A stretch of 18,794 nt of DNA from Nitrososphaeraceae archaeon. GTDB lineage: Archaea > Thermoproteota > Nitrososphaeria > Nitrososphaerales > Nitrososphaeraceae. The DNA is taken from NCBI GenBank assembly GCA_025449515.1, contig JANWJI010000153.1:1-18794 (forward strand), read 5' to 3'. Every line of letters begins with the position of its first letter. The stretch's first letter is position 1. A program made the position numbers and the translations under genes. The notes beneath the pieces are model-generated. The model made no database searches and had not been told where the DNA came from. It saw only the letters and a list, made by a program, of their open reading frames with translations. Of this stretch, positions 1-7,591 are shown one piece after another.

Positions 1-345
1 AGCGTATGAAAAATCACTTACTGCGGGATCGTCTACTGCATATACAAAAGCACCCATTGACCGGCCTTTCTTAACAAGCCTACGATTTAGTTCCTTATCA
101 TCAGTAGCAGCTACAACCAGAAAGACATCCTCGTAGTTATCGAGGAAATCAACATCTCGCACCTTAGATACTATAGTTATAATTTCTCCTCTGGATTCTA
201 AATCTTTCAGATAACGGTTTAACCTGGGACTTAGTACTATAATCTTGCTGTTTTGCCCAACAAGACCCCTAACTTTTCTTGTGCCTTCTGTTCCTCCACC
301 GATAACGATTACCTTTTTATTATTTAGGTTCAGGTCGACTAACAA
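1..345 (-). CDS. Precorrin-2 dehydrogenase (siroheme synthase N-terminal type), 3' end cut by window edge
   Basis: The visible N-terminal 115 residues, read on the minus strand from a TTG at 345, form a Rossmann fold: a KKVIVIGGG strand-turn followed by TEGTRKVRGL, then a region ending VVAATDDKELNRRLV and VYAVDDPAVSDF. This layout is typical of the NAD-dependent dehydrogenase that oxidises precorrin-2 to sirohydrochlorin, and of the matching enzymes of archaeal heme and cobalamin synthesis. An in-frame TAG lies one codon upstream of the TTG, so no earlier start is possible. A TATA-like AAAATAAG lies roughly 30 nt upstream, which fits a leaderless transcript. In archaea this gene is commonly next to hemA, which would lie beyond the left edge. 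The missing C-terminus prevents saying whether a ferrochelatase-like domain is present. Confidence 0.85.
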   Translation of the reverse strand, partial: MLVDLNLNNKKVIVIGGGTEGTRKVRGLVGQNSKIIVLSPRLNRYLKDLESRGEIITIVSKVRDVDFLDNYEDVFLVVAATDDKELNRRLVKKGRSMGAFVYAVDDPAVSDFSYA

Positions 346-439
346 CTATAGCACCAGAATTGAGGCAATGAAACTTATTTTTATCTTTATTTATTTGTTA
401 CATTGTACCCAGGCAGAGCAGAACCAATACCATAGTCTG

Positions 440-451
440 GAGGTATACCTC
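440..451. promoter_or_regulatory. Perfect 12-bp palindrome between divergent genes
   Basis: GAGGTATACCTC is a perfect inverted repeat in the 256-nt gap between the precorrin-2 dehydrogenase gene and radA, and a further ACCTCC follows at once. It is placed where a dimeric regulator could act on either gene. No regulator is identified, and a 12-bp palindrome can occur by chance. Confidence 0.25.
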
Positions 452-560
452 ACCTCCCACCCCTATAGGCAAAAAAATAGGCTCCTAATCTTTCGTAATA
501 ATAGCGAGTCATTTTGCCCATATTAGCATTTCTTGTGGCAATCCTTGAATGAAACAGAGT

Positions 561-571
561 TAATTTAATAG
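561..571 (+). promoter_or_regulatory. TATA-like element of radA
   Basis: TAATTTAATAG is centred about 36 nt before the TTG start of radA. With initiation about 26 nt downstream, it would give a leader of about 10 nt. Confidence 0.4.
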
Positions 572-601
572 TCTTGACGCCCCGTATTTGGTTGATGGTC
601 T

Positions 602-1591
602 TTGAATGAAGACGGGGGGCGTGGAACCTTGGATTTGGATAGCATCGAAGAGATTGGGACAACTACAAGGGATCGTCTTGAATTAGCTGGATTCAAATCC
701 ATCAAGGATTTGGTCGTAAGGGGACCAGTAGATGTTTCAGACGCCACTGGAATGGAAATGGAAAAGACTGTCAATATATGTAATAAGGCGAGAGTAATTC
801 TCGAAGACCTTGGAATACTTGACAAAAGCTTTGTTACAGCAACCATACTTTACGAAAAGCGCAAAAATGCCGAAAGAATTTCTACCGGTTCTGGAAACCT
901 CGATGAATTATTTGGGGGAGGTATAGAAACCAACGCGATTACCGAAATTTATGGAGAATACGGAACTGGTAAAACTCAAATTTGCCATGTGTTGAGCGCC
1001 ATAATATCTAGATCCAAATCCGAGGGAGGCTTAAATGCAAAAGTACTATACATTGACACTGAAAATACTTTCCGACCCGAAAGGATAGTGTCGATAGCTG
1101 AGGCAAGAGCAATGGATCCGGAAAGCTGTCTTGAGCATATAATAGTTGCAAAGGCATACAATAGCGCTCATCAGGAATTAATTATCGAGCAAACTGGTCC
1201 AGTTATTGAAGACAATAACATAAAACTAGTCATAATTGACTCCGCAGTGGCACATTATAGAGCGGAATTTTTAGGAAGGGCGTCGCTTTCAGAAAGACAA
1301 CAGCGATTAAATAAGTTTATGCATACTCTTATACGAATTGCTGAGACATACAATGTAGCTCTTGTAGTCACTAACCAAATTCAGTCATCTCCAGACGCAA
1401 TATTTGGGGATCCTTATAGACCTACTGGCGGACATGTCGTAGCCCACACTAGCACTTACCGTGTTTATCTTAAGCGCTCCGGAAAAAATAGAATTGCGAG
1501 GATGGTAGACAGTCCATGTCACCCTGAATCAGAAGCCTTGTTTACCTTATCAGAGAAAGGGGTAGAAGATCCTCAGCCAAATAGCAGATAA
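602..1591 (+). CDS. radA: RadA, archaeal RecA/Rad51-family recombinase
   Basis: This 329-residue protein forms ATP-dependent filaments on single-stranded DNA and carries out strand exchange in homologous recombination. Visible features are an N-terminal helix-hairpin-helix domain (about residues 10-70), the polymerisation motif FVTA (77-80, like the FxxA of Rad51), Walker A GEYGTGKT (118-125), FRPERI (157-162), Walker B LVIID (209-213) and the VVTNQI strand (255-260) ahead of the L2 loop. The length is normal for archaeal RadA (about 320-350). The start used is TTG at 602. The ATG four bases on is out of frame, and an in-frame TTG at 629 would give a shorter N-terminus starting MDLDSIEEIG. 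The gene is divergent from the gene at 1-345 and is followed by rpl21e, which has its own TATA-like sequence. Confidence 0.97.
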   Translation: MNEDGGRGTLDLDSIEEIGTTTRDRLELAGFKSIKDLVVRGPVDVSDATGMEMEKTVNICNKARVILEDLGILDKSFVTATILYEKRKNAERISTGSGNLDELFGGGIETNAITEIYGEYGTGKTQICHVLSAIISRSKSEGGLNAKVLYIDTENTFRPERIVSIAEARAMDPESCLEHIIVAKAYNSAHQELIIEQTGPVIEDNNIKLVIIDSAVAHYRAEFLGRASLSERQQRLNKFMHTLIRIAETYNVALVVTNQIQSSPDAIFGDPYRPTGGHVVAHTSTYRVYLKRSGKNRIARMVDSPCHPESEALFTLSEKGVEDPQPNSR

Positions 1592-1625
1592 TATTAAATT
1601 AAAGGCATTTAGTAGTTAATCTGTC

Positions 1626-1928
1626 ATGCCAAAGTCACACGGTCCGAAGAGGAAATCTCGCTCAATTCTAACTAAAAGTAAGATATCACGTGGAATATCA
1701 TATCTCCTTATCAATTATAAAGTAGGTGACAAGGTTGTCATTGACATTGATCCTAGAGAACACAACACTATGCCTCACAGAAGATTTCAGGGCAAAGTTG
1801 GAGTGATAAATGAAGTCGGGAAAAGAATATTGAAGATTATAATTTATACTGGATCGAAGAAAAAGACGTTGCAAACAAGGCCTAATCACGTTAGACCATT
1901 ACCAGTTGGCGAGAATATCACCCAATGA
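1626..1928 (+). CDS. rpl21e: Ribosomal protein L21e (eL21)
   Basis: This is a 100-residue basic protein of the large ribosomal subunit. The N-terminus MPKSHGPKRKSR and the SH3-like core with VGDKVVIDIDP, MPHRRFQGKVG and the ending NHVRPLP are diagnostic of archaeal and eukaryotic L21e. A TATA-like ATTAAATTAAAGG ends about 22 nt before the ATG, so a separate leaderless promoter after radA is likely. The stop codon overlaps the rpoF start as ATGA (1925-1928), so the two genes are translationally coupled. Confidence 0.97.
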   Translation: MPKSHGPKRKSRSILTKSKISRGISYLLINYKVGDKVVIDIDPREHNTMPHRRFQGKVGVINEVGKRILKIIIYTGSKKKTLQTRPNHVRPLPVGENITQ

Positions 1929-2257
1929 CTGACATTATAAATAAGGAGGTTATTACCCTCCCCGAAGTAAAAGCATTGCTGCAAGCAGTGAACCCAGAAG
2001 AAATGGATCAAATCCAACGATGGACATACGACTACGTAGTAAAGTTTTCAAAATCAGACGGCGAGCATTCTAATCAAATGAAAAGAGATCTGGTAGAACG
2101 GTGTGACCTGAAGGAAGAAGAAGCAGCCGAGGTTGTCAATATATTACCTCAGTCTCTAGAAGAATTGAGAGCTTTTACATTCGGTTGGAAGAAGCTTATT
2201 CTTACAGAAAATCTAGAAAAAATTTTGAATATAATTAAGCAATCTTCTGAAAGTTAA
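1925..2257 (+). CDS. rpoF: DNA-directed RNA polymerase subunit F (Rpo4/Rpb4)
   Basis: This 110-residue acidic helical protein is the archaeal counterpart of Rpb4, which pairs with Rpo7 to form the polymerase stalk. The sequence shows the N-terminal EVITLPEVKALL segment and the HRDC-like helical region with YDYVVKFSK, ILPQSLEELRAF and the terminal helix. The start overlaps the rpl21e stop by four bases. The order L21e-Rpo4-DUF655-KsgA is a known archaeal arrangement, which supports the call. Confidence 0.93.
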   Translation: MTDIINKEVITLPEVKALLQAVNPEEMDQIQRWTYDYVVKFSKSDGEHSNQMKRDLVERCDLKEEEAAEVVNILPQSLEELRAFTFGWKKLILTENLEKILNIIKQSSES

Positions 2258-2283
2258 ATAAAAAGTTATTCATAGTATTAGTC

Positions 2284-2289
2284 GAGGAG
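2284..2289 (+). promoter_or_regulatory. Shine-Dalgarno site of the DUF655 gene
   Basis: GAGGAG lies 5 nt before the TTG at 2295. It supports that rare start codon and indicates internal translation on a longer transcript from the rpl21e promoter. Confidence 0.6.
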
Positions 2290-2294
2290 AGAGA

Positions 2295-2924
2295 TTGCCA
2301 GCTACCCTGCCTACACATTCTGAAGATAGTGTCGAAAAAGGTCCGCAATCAAGCTCAGATGGCTATCAGCAACTGCCACAAAGGAAGTACGAAGAATACG
2401 CATACATTTTAGATTTCATACCCAGGGGTAAATCTACCACCGTTAGGGGTAGAGAAGGTGTAATTGTGCAGTCTATCGGGGAGGAGCATCTGACCTTGTT
2501 AGAATTATTAGGCGACCAAAATGCGAATTTTGAGGTTGGAGAGCGAGTATATATAGGTAGGGATGGTCGAAACAAGGTAATTAGTGTTCTTGGAAGGTTA
2601 GATTATGTCAATATATCTCAGTCAGCCAAATCGGAACTACCAACAATAGTTGAGAAGGTAGTAACGACTAACGAAAAAAGATTCGTAGACTATATAAACA
2701 TGGCACAAGCCCTCACTCCTAGAATTCATGCACTAGAACTCATTCCGGGTATAGGAAAAATCTACATGATGACAATTATAAAGAAACGTGAAGTTAAAAA
2801 ATTTGTTTCGTTTGCGGATATACAAGATAGAGTCGGCTTGCGAGATCCCGCAAAGCTGATAGCTAAAAGAATAATTGATGAAATAACGGGCACATCAAGG
2901 ATGAACCTATTTGTAAGGAAATGA
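2295..2924 (+). CDS. DUF655 family predicted RNA-binding protein
   Basis: This 209-residue protein has a non-conserved, probably disordered N-terminus (1-30), then a beta-rich OB-like domain (about 33-105) opening EEYAYILDFIPRG, where GERVYIGRDGRNKV stands out. A helical C-terminal half carries a helix-hairpin-helix, LELIPGIGKIYMMTI (about 148-162). This two-part layout matches DUF655, an archaeal family predicted to bind RNA whose gene routinely precedes ksgA. The exact function is not established. The TTG start is supported by a Shine-Dalgarno site. The stop overlaps the ksgA start (ATGA, 2921-2924), so the two are translationally coupled and may act together in small-subunit rRNA maturation. 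That last point is inferred from gene order only. Confidence 0.88.
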   Translation: MPATLPTHSEDSVEKGPQSSSDGYQQLPQRKYEEYAYILDFIPRGKSTTVRGREGVIVQSIGEEHLTLLELLGDQNANFEVGERVYIGRDGRNKVISVLGRLDYVNISQSAKSELPTIVEKVVTTNEKRFVDYINMAQALTPRIHALELIPGIGKIYMMTIIKKREVKKFVSFADIQDRVGLRDPAKLIAKRIIDEITGTSRMNLFVRK

Positions 2925-3646
2925 TTAGATCTAGACGGAGAGCCTACGGTCAGCACATGCTTATAGAAGCTCCCGTCATTGAACGTATTGTAAATTCGGT
3001 ATGTTTTGTTGGAACTGAGTCGGTTTGTGAACTAGGTACAGGTTCAGGAATGCTAACAAGAGAACTTTGCAAAAAGGCCAGATATGTGACTTCGTTTGAG
3101 GTTGACAAAATTCTCTTCGAAAAAGCAAAAAGCTGTCTCAGTCCCTTTTCCAACTTAGCACTTGTAAACGCAGATCCATTAAAGTCACTCAACCTCGATT
3201 TTGATGTTTTCGTTTCTAACATTCCCTACTCCAGAAGCAAAGTGATAATGGAATGGTTATCATTGCAACAATTTGATCAGGCCATACTTATGCTTCAAAA
3301 GGAGTTTGCGGAGAAGATACAATCAAATGTAGGAGACAAAAGCTACCGCGCAATAACGGTGGTATGCCGATATAGCTTCCACTTGCGGAATTTGTTTGCT
3401 GTGCCCAAGAAGTCATTCTATCCTGTGCCATTGGTTGAATCTGTGGTTTTGCAGCTAGTCCCGAAGAATACTCCGAGACTAACCGTACCGATTATTAAGA
3501 ACTTAAATATGATTTTTTCGCAGAGACACCGTAAGGCATCAGTACTTGACAAAAAATTTCGGGTAAACCAGCTAGCCCTTGACATTAAGATAGATCACCT
3601 TGATTCCGATCAGCTGGTAAGTATCGCGAAATCTGTAATATCATAA
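2921..3646 (+). CDS. rsmA: 16S rRNA dimethyladenosine transferase (KsgA/RsmA)
   Basis: This 241-residue S-adenosylmethionine-dependent enzyme dimethylates two adjacent adenosines in the 3' terminal helix of 16S rRNA, a late check on small-subunit assembly. Evidence in order: the N-terminal YGQHML segment, motif I ELGTGSGML, FEVDKILFEKA, catalytic motif SNIPYS (NxPY), MLQKEFAEKI, and the family-typical KKSFYPVPLVESVVLQL. The C-terminal helical domain (about 190-241) is short, so the protein is slightly below the usual archaeal length (about 250-280). The ATG overlaps the upstream stop codon. Confidence 0.95.
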   Translation: MIRSRRRAYGQHMLIEAPVIERIVNSVCFVGTESVCELGTGSGMLTRELCKKARYVTSFEVDKILFEKAKSCLSPFSNLALVNADPLKSLNLDFDVFVSNIPYSRSKVIMEWLSLQQFDQAILMLQKEFAEKIQSNVGDKSYRAITVVCRYSFHLRNLFAVPKKSFYPVPLVESVVLQLVPKNTPRLTVPIIKNLNMIFSQRHRKASVLDKKFRVNQLALDIKIDHLDSDQLVSIAKSVIS

Positions 3647-3739
3647 AAAATAGTCATTAGTTTTCATTAGCTTTCAGTTGACATTGTTAGTCCCTACTCC
3701 AGTATTCTAAGTCGGCGAGTATCGTGATAGCAAAAGGTA

Positions 3740-3777
3740 TTCAAATCTTGTTTGAATTCAAGATTAAAGGTTTTTTT
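3740..3777 (+). promoter_or_regulatory. Overlapping hairpins and T-run between ksgA and the methyltransferase gene
   Basis: Two mutually exclusive stems share bases here. TTCAAA (3740-3745) can pair with TTTGAA (3751-3756), and AATCTTG (3744-3750) can pair with CAAGATT (3759-3765). Seven T residues follow at 3771-3777 and run straight into the next TATA box. The site may terminate the ksgA transcript, or be an operator for the next gene. Confidence 0.35.
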
Positions 3778-3785
3778 ATATAATA
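3771..3785 (+). promoter_or_regulatory. TATA box of the HemK-like methyltransferase gene
   Basis: TTTTTTTATATAATA is centred about 27-30 nt upstream of the TTG at 3807. That spacing predicts a leaderless transcript and supports that start codon. Confidence 0.55.
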
Positions 3786-3806
3786 CTTGGCCTAATTTAG
3801 TATATA

Positions 3807-4334
3807 TTGTATATCCCTGCCGAAGATTCTTATCTTCTTGCAGAGGCAATAGAGGATTATAGTGGTGAATACGCTCTAGAAATTGGTGTAGGTTCTGGGA
3901 TCGTCTTGGATAAACTATGTGATAGTTTCAGCTTTGTGATCGGAACAGATACCCATTTTAATTCGCTTATTTACTGTCTTAACAATCTGTCTAAAGCTGT
4001 GACCCTGGTGTGCTGTGATGCTGCTTCTGCATTGGCAGCAAAGTTTGACTTGATTGTAAGCAACCCTCCATATCTACCTCAAGACAATATCGGAATAACT
4101 GACAGTACAATATATGGAGGATTGTATGGCTCCGAGTTGGTACTGCATTTTATTCGATCTTCAATATCCTTGCTAGATGTGGGAGGAAAAATCTTGGTTG
4201 TCTTATCAGATCTGTCAAACATTGTACAAATAAATTCATTCACTGAAGAGATGAATCTAGGAGTAAAGATAGTAGGAAAGAAAAAGATCTTCTTTGAAAC
4301 CCTTTATGTCTACGAAATCTCGCACAAATTCTGA
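3807..4334 (+). CDS. HemK/Mtq2-like class I methyltransferase (probable release-factor glutamine N5-methylase)
   Basis: This 175-residue Rossmann-fold methyltransferase has the opening YIPAEDSYLLAEAI, SAM-binding motif I LEIGVGSG and the catalytic SNPPYLPQ, whose NPPY tetrapeptide binds the substrate amide. The short single-domain form with the PAEDS opening is typical of the archaeal and eukaryotic Mtq2 (HemK2) branch, which methylates the GGQ glutamine of aRF1/eRF1, rather than bacterial PrmC with its extra N-terminal domain. The substrate is inferred from family. The TTG at 3807 is right after the TATA spacing, and any later start would cut into the PAEDS motif. It follows the rRNA methylase gene, forming a translation-modification group. 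Confidence 0.85.
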   Translation: MYIPAEDSYLLAEAIEDYSGEYALEIGVGSGIVLDKLCDSFSFVIGTDTHFNSLIYCLNNLSKAVTLVCCDAASALAAKFDLIVSNPPYLPQDNIGITDSTIYGGLYGSELVLHFIRSSISLLDVGGKILVVLSDLSNIVQINSFTEEMNLGVKIVGKKKIFFETLYVYEISHKF

Positions 4335-4346
4335 AAATTGTTATTT

Positions 4347-5372
4347 TTACTTTCTTAACAGCGCGCATGCCTTTGTTGCGATTTCTTCTGCCATTCTAGA
4401 AAGAGAAGCAGAACCGCCCAAGTCATATGTTACATACTTATTCTCATTTATGATTGATTCTGTGGCACTAAAAATCGCATCTGATATCGAAAATTCTCCC
4501 AAATACTTAACCAACCACGCCCCTGACAAGATAGTTGCTACAGGGTTGACCACATCTTTTCCCGCATATTTAGGAGCACTACCATGAGCTGGTTCAAACA
4601 TTGCATAAGAGTCACCATAGTTACCGGAATACACATTGCCTATAGATCCAACATTTCCTGAGGCGCATTCTGAAACGATATCCATAAATAGATTGGTACT
4701 TAGTAACACGCTTTGGTTGAACCTGTCTGGATTCTTCACTAGCTGCTGCGTTATATTATCGATATAATATTCCTCAACTTGGATACCCTGGAATTCCTGC
4801 CGGCATTTTTCTATTGATGACCAAAATATCCCGTCTGTTTCTTTCAGAATATTTCTCTTGGTTATTGCATAGATTCTCTTAAAGCCAAGATCATCGGCCA
4901 GTTGAAAGCCTTTCCGAGCTATCCTATCGCAACACTTCTTTGTTATCTTTCTAATGGCAATTGCTGACTCATCCGAGGTCCTAAATTCAATTCCTGCGTA
5001 CATTCCCTCGGTCGCCTCGCGGACGCATGTGAAGTCTAATTGTCGATGGGAGTTAGCGTACGTCTTAATTGGACGAACATTTGCATACAATTCAAATTTT
5101 TGTCTAATGCTTACTGCTACACTTCGTGGTGCATTGGGAACCGGAATCGTCGTAGTTGGACCTTTAAAACAAGCATCGCTAGACTTGAGCAGATTCCATA
5201 CCTCTTCCGAAATATAGCTATCTCCATTATTCTTCTTCCACCATTCAGAACCCGCGTCACACAAAATCAGCTCAGAGTTGCTATTACATTCCTTAAGGAC
5301 CTTTAACATTGCGTTCACGAGCTCTGGTCCGGTCCCGTCCCCTCGTATGACAGCAGCAGTCTTGTTTACCAA
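4347..5372 (-). CDS. Isocitrate/isopropylmalate dehydrogenase family enzyme, probably isocitrate dehydrogenase
   Basis: This 341-residue beta-decarboxylating dehydrogenase opens with VIRGDGTGPEL, then has RSVAVSIRQ, LYANVRPI, the REATEGMYAGIEF segment with the conserved Tyr, TKRNILKETDG with the catalytic Lys, YYIDNI with a metal-binding Asp, and HGSAPKYAGKDVVNP. The Lys-Tyr in the last motif matches the coenzyme loop of NADP-type isocitrate dehydrogenase of E. coli, and LYANVRP resembles the NAD-type enzymes, so the substrate is more likely isocitrate than isopropylmalate. Several usually invariant positions differ: REN is REA, SLN is SVA, and the NLxGDxxSD segment reads NLFMDIVSE. The start is TTG at 5372. 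GATATAAGT (about 5403-5411) is about 30-35 nt upstream and suggests its own promoter, just after the next gene upstream stops. Confidence 0.85.
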   Translation of the reverse strand: MVNKTAAVIRGDGTGPELVNAMLKVLKECNSNSELILCDAGSEWWKKNNGDSYISEEVWNLLKSSDACFKGPTTTIPVPNAPRSVAVSIRQKFELYANVRPIKTYANSHRQLDFTCVREATEGMYAGIEFRTSDESAIAIRKITKKCCDRIARKGFQLADDLGFKRIYAITKRNILKETDGIFWSSIEKCRQEFQGIQVEEYYIDNITQQLVKNPDRFNQSVLLSTNLFMDIVSECASGNVGSIGNVYSGNYGDSYAMFEPAHGSAPKYAGKDVVNPVATILSGAWLVKYLGEFSISDAIFSATESIINENKYVTYDLGGSASLSRMAEEIATKACALLRK

Positions 5373-5402
5373 ATGAAACCAATCAAAAGCAAAATGCTCA
5401 CT

Positions 5403-5411
5403 ACTTATATC
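5403..5411 (-). promoter_or_regulatory. TATA-like element of the dehydrogenase gene
   Basis: On the minus strand this reads GATATAAGT, centred about 35 nt upstream of the TTG at 5372 and touching the stop codon of the upstream gene. Confidence 0.4.
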
Positions 5412-5977
5412 TATTTTGGAGATAATTGTATCCTCGCAACCAATTCGTTCGTGAACGGAGGCACACGGGACGACGAGCTGACATTAGTGAATGCTCCTTT
5501 TTCAGAATAATAAGAATACTTGACATTATAATCTTTCAGTGTTATAACACGATCCTGCGGAACACCTGTGTGATTGTCCACGACGGTAATCGTCTTGTTA
5601 GTTGGTGAGTATATTTTCATAAAGTCTGCCATAGAGAGCCTAATAGGTCTTGTATATTCGATATGTAGTTTGTTCCCGACTGTGTCGGTATGTATAAGGT
5701 GGAGACATTCTTTGCCTGCAGATTGCGTCTTTCCTACTCCATTTGGAAGCTGTTCTTGCGAACCATTGACTACGACTTGTACAGTTGGATATAGGTTGAA
5801 ACTATCAACATTATGTGCTTTAAGACAGATCCTTGTTGGTATCGGTGGAGGAGCGAAGTGAGGAATGATCACAAGAACAACCAATAATGATGCACCCATC
5901 GCAATCGGGGCTATCAAGATCTCCTTTTTACCCAATCTCTTGGGGGGTTTTTCTTCCTTTACCTTTCGCTTAGGCAT
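5411..5977 (-). CDS. Membrane-anchored Cys/His-containing protein of unknown function
   Basis: This 188-residue protein has a short, very basic cytoplasmic tail (residues 1-19), one hydrophobic segment (about 20-39) and an extracytoplasmic domain. The domain starts RICLKAHNVDSFNL and contains VQVVVNGSQEQLPNGVG, then ECLHLIHTDTVGNKLHIEY and SMADFMKIYS. The spacing of C...VxVNG...P..xG...CLHxIHT...G..HIE...xxxDF matches my recollection of a family of small anchored proteins common in Nitrososphaerota, where the middle motif usually reads IHTHD. Here the second His and Asp are altered (IHTDT). No function is established. The two Cys could form a disulfide or bind a metal. The protein is probably exported by Sec with the anchor kept. 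It is divergent from the phosphoesterase gene and ends just before the dehydrogenase promoter. Confidence 0.7.
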   Translation of the reverse strand: MPKRKVKEEKPPKRLGKKEILIAPIAMGASLLVVLVIIPHFAPPPIPTRICLKAHNVDSFNLYPTVQVVVNGSQEQLPNGVGKTQSAGKECLHLIHTDTVGNKLHIEYTRPIRLSMADFMKIYSPTNKTITVVDNHTGVPQDRVITLKDYNVKYSYYSEKGAFTNVSSSSRVPPFTNELVARIQLSPK

Positions 5978-6071
5978 CTCCCATTTTCATAGTCTAATCC
6001 CATCTCTCATAGGTATTATTTCTTTACGTGTAATCCATATCTTATTAATATCTCCGATAGTTAAGGACCAC

Positions 6072-6833
6072 TTGAAATATAAAGTGAAATTGGTCCAAAT
6101 ATCGGATATCCACATTGGGAGCCTCTTCAGACAAGATATGTTTGACTTGGTCGTGGAAGAGACAAATGAGATAGATCCCGATGCTATTATCATCAGTGGA
6201 GATTTAACCGATGATGGGTTACTTTTTCAATTCGAGCAGGCTCGGAAGGAAATTGCGAGATTTAATTGTCAAAATAAGATAATACTAGCCGGAAACCATG
6301 ATTACCGTCACACAGGATATCTTATCTTTAAGAAGCTCTTTCCATCGAGACTTGTCTACGAGTTTGATGATGCTGTAATCCTTACTCTGGGGACTGCAAG
6401 ACCAGACAGAGATGAGGGAGAGGTCGGATACAGACAGAACCAATGGTTAGAAAAAAATATGAACAGATACACTCAGAAGAAGGTAAAAATCGTGGCCATG
6501 CATCATCATTTGATTGGGATACCTGATACAGGTACTGATAAGATCATAATACTTGACGCAGGTGATACTCTTAGAGCCTGTCTCCAGTCCAAAGTCAACC
6601 TGATCCTCTGCGGTCACAAGCATAGACCCTGGCTTTGGAAGCTAGGCCCACTCAATATTGCATACGCTGGAACAGCGTCCTCGTCTAGATTTAGAGGATT
6701 TTTTGAAAATGCATACAACATCATAACAATAAAGGACGGCAGACTGACCATCGAGATCAAGATAGTAGGAGGCGACAAGATGCCTCTTGTAAACCTAGTT
6801 GATAACTATAAGCCATTTCTGGATGGATCTTAG
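6072..6833 (+). CDS. Calcineurin-like metallophosphoesterase
   Basis: All five signature blocks of binuclear-metal phosphoesterases are present: QISDIHIG (D12 and H14 from the chosen start), SGDLTDDG, AGNHDYR, AMHHH and CGHKHRP. The family cleaves phosphomono- or diesters, including cyclic nucleotides and nucleic acid ends; the substrate here cannot be told. A longer open frame reaches back to 5865 but overlaps the divergent gene and has no conserved content, so it is not used. The TTG at 6072 sits about 27 nt after TTATTAATA and fits a leaderless start. The GTG at 6084 would give the more canonical MKLVQISD beginning and is an equal alternative. There is no signal peptide, so the enzyme is likely cytoplasmic (about 253 residues). 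Confidence 0.88.
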   Translation: MKYKVKLVQISDIHIGSLFRQDMFDLVVEETNEIDPDAIIISGDLTDDGLLFQFEQARKEIARFNCQNKIILAGNHDYRHTGYLIFKKLFPSRLVYEFDDAVILTLGTARPDRDEGEVGYRQNQWLEKNMNRYTQKKVKIVAMHHHLIGIPDTGTDKIIILDAGDTLRACLQSKVNLILCGHKHRPWLWKLGPLNIAYAGTASSSRFRGFFENAYNIITIKDGRLTIEIKIVGGDKMPLVNLVDNYKPFLDGS

Positions 6834-6936
6834 GCATCCCAATCTTGATCCATAAAAACACTTTATCGGCAATGATTTCAGACTCAGCCATTGGAGTATT
6901 CACTTATATGCAACTGCCTTTGACTTACAACACATT

Positions 6937-7404
6937 TTGAGGGGATCCGATAACTTGATTTCCATCTATATTGACGGTGCGAGTCGAGGTAATCCTGGGC
7001 TATCCGGGATTGGTGTTGTGATAATGAAAAATAACTCAAAGATAAAAGAGATAGCACAATTTGTCGGTAGGCAAACTAACAATAGGGCTGAATATCTCGC
7101 GTTAAAGAAGGCACTTGAAGTCGCTATTGAAATTGATGATGAGATTATGGTTTTTTCAGACAGCAGATTAGTTGTACAACAAAGAAATAAGCAGTATAAA
7201 ATAAGAAACAAAGATTTGAAAATCTTGTCCAGAGAAATATCAAACCTGGAATGCAGGTATAAGGTCATTAATTATAAGTATATACCTAGACAAGAGAATA
7301 AATCAGCCGATCTACTGGCGAATAGAGCGATAGAGGAAATGCTAAATATATGCAATAGCGGCCTACCATCAATTGGCAGTGATGACGACTCAGAGTTAAC
7401 CTGA
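6937..7404 (+). CDS. rnhA: Ribonuclease HI
   Basis: This 155-residue archaeal-type RNase HI cleaves the RNA strand of RNA:DNA hybrids. The four carboxylates of the active site are visible: D13 in YIDGASRGNPG, E52 in NRAEYLA, D75 in FSDSRL and D125 in KSADLLAN. The segment after D75 reads QQRNKQYKIRN, the place of the QLNGxYxVKN helix of this family. The C-terminus after residue 140 is a short acidic tail. The start used is TTG at 6937, about 31 nt after a TATA-like CTTATATG (6903-6910). An in-frame TTG at 6955 would give MISIYIDG and is also possible. It is transcribed alone in the direction of the phosphoesterase gene. Confidence 0.92.
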   Translation: MRGSDNLISIYIDGASRGNPGLSGIGVVIMKNNSKIKEIAQFVGRQTNNRAEYLALKKALEVAIEIDDEIMVFSDSRLVVQQRNKQYKIRNKDLKILSREISNLECRYKVINYKYIPRQENKSADLLANRAIEEMLNICNSGLPSIGSDDDSELT

Positions 7405-7591
7405 ACAGGTATATGTGGAGAAGGCATTTATCTGAACTGCCGTCTATAAGCCTTTACAAGTGTCAAACATCACGTGTTAGATTTTCACAATGGCTTTTTG
7501 CCACTGTAAGTAAATAGACCCATGAATGGACCGCCTACACCGTTGGATTGACTATTTTACCATCACATCCTCGGTGTGGTTTCAACAAGAG

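Noticed and set aside
245..526. 93-codon plus-strand open frame
   Set aside because: It overlaps the precorrin-2 dehydrogenase gene on the other strand and has no conserved content or promoter spacing.
5865..6071. N-terminal extension of the metallophosphoesterase
   Set aside because: It overlaps the start and promoter of the divergent membrane protein gene. The conserved domain begins only after 6072.
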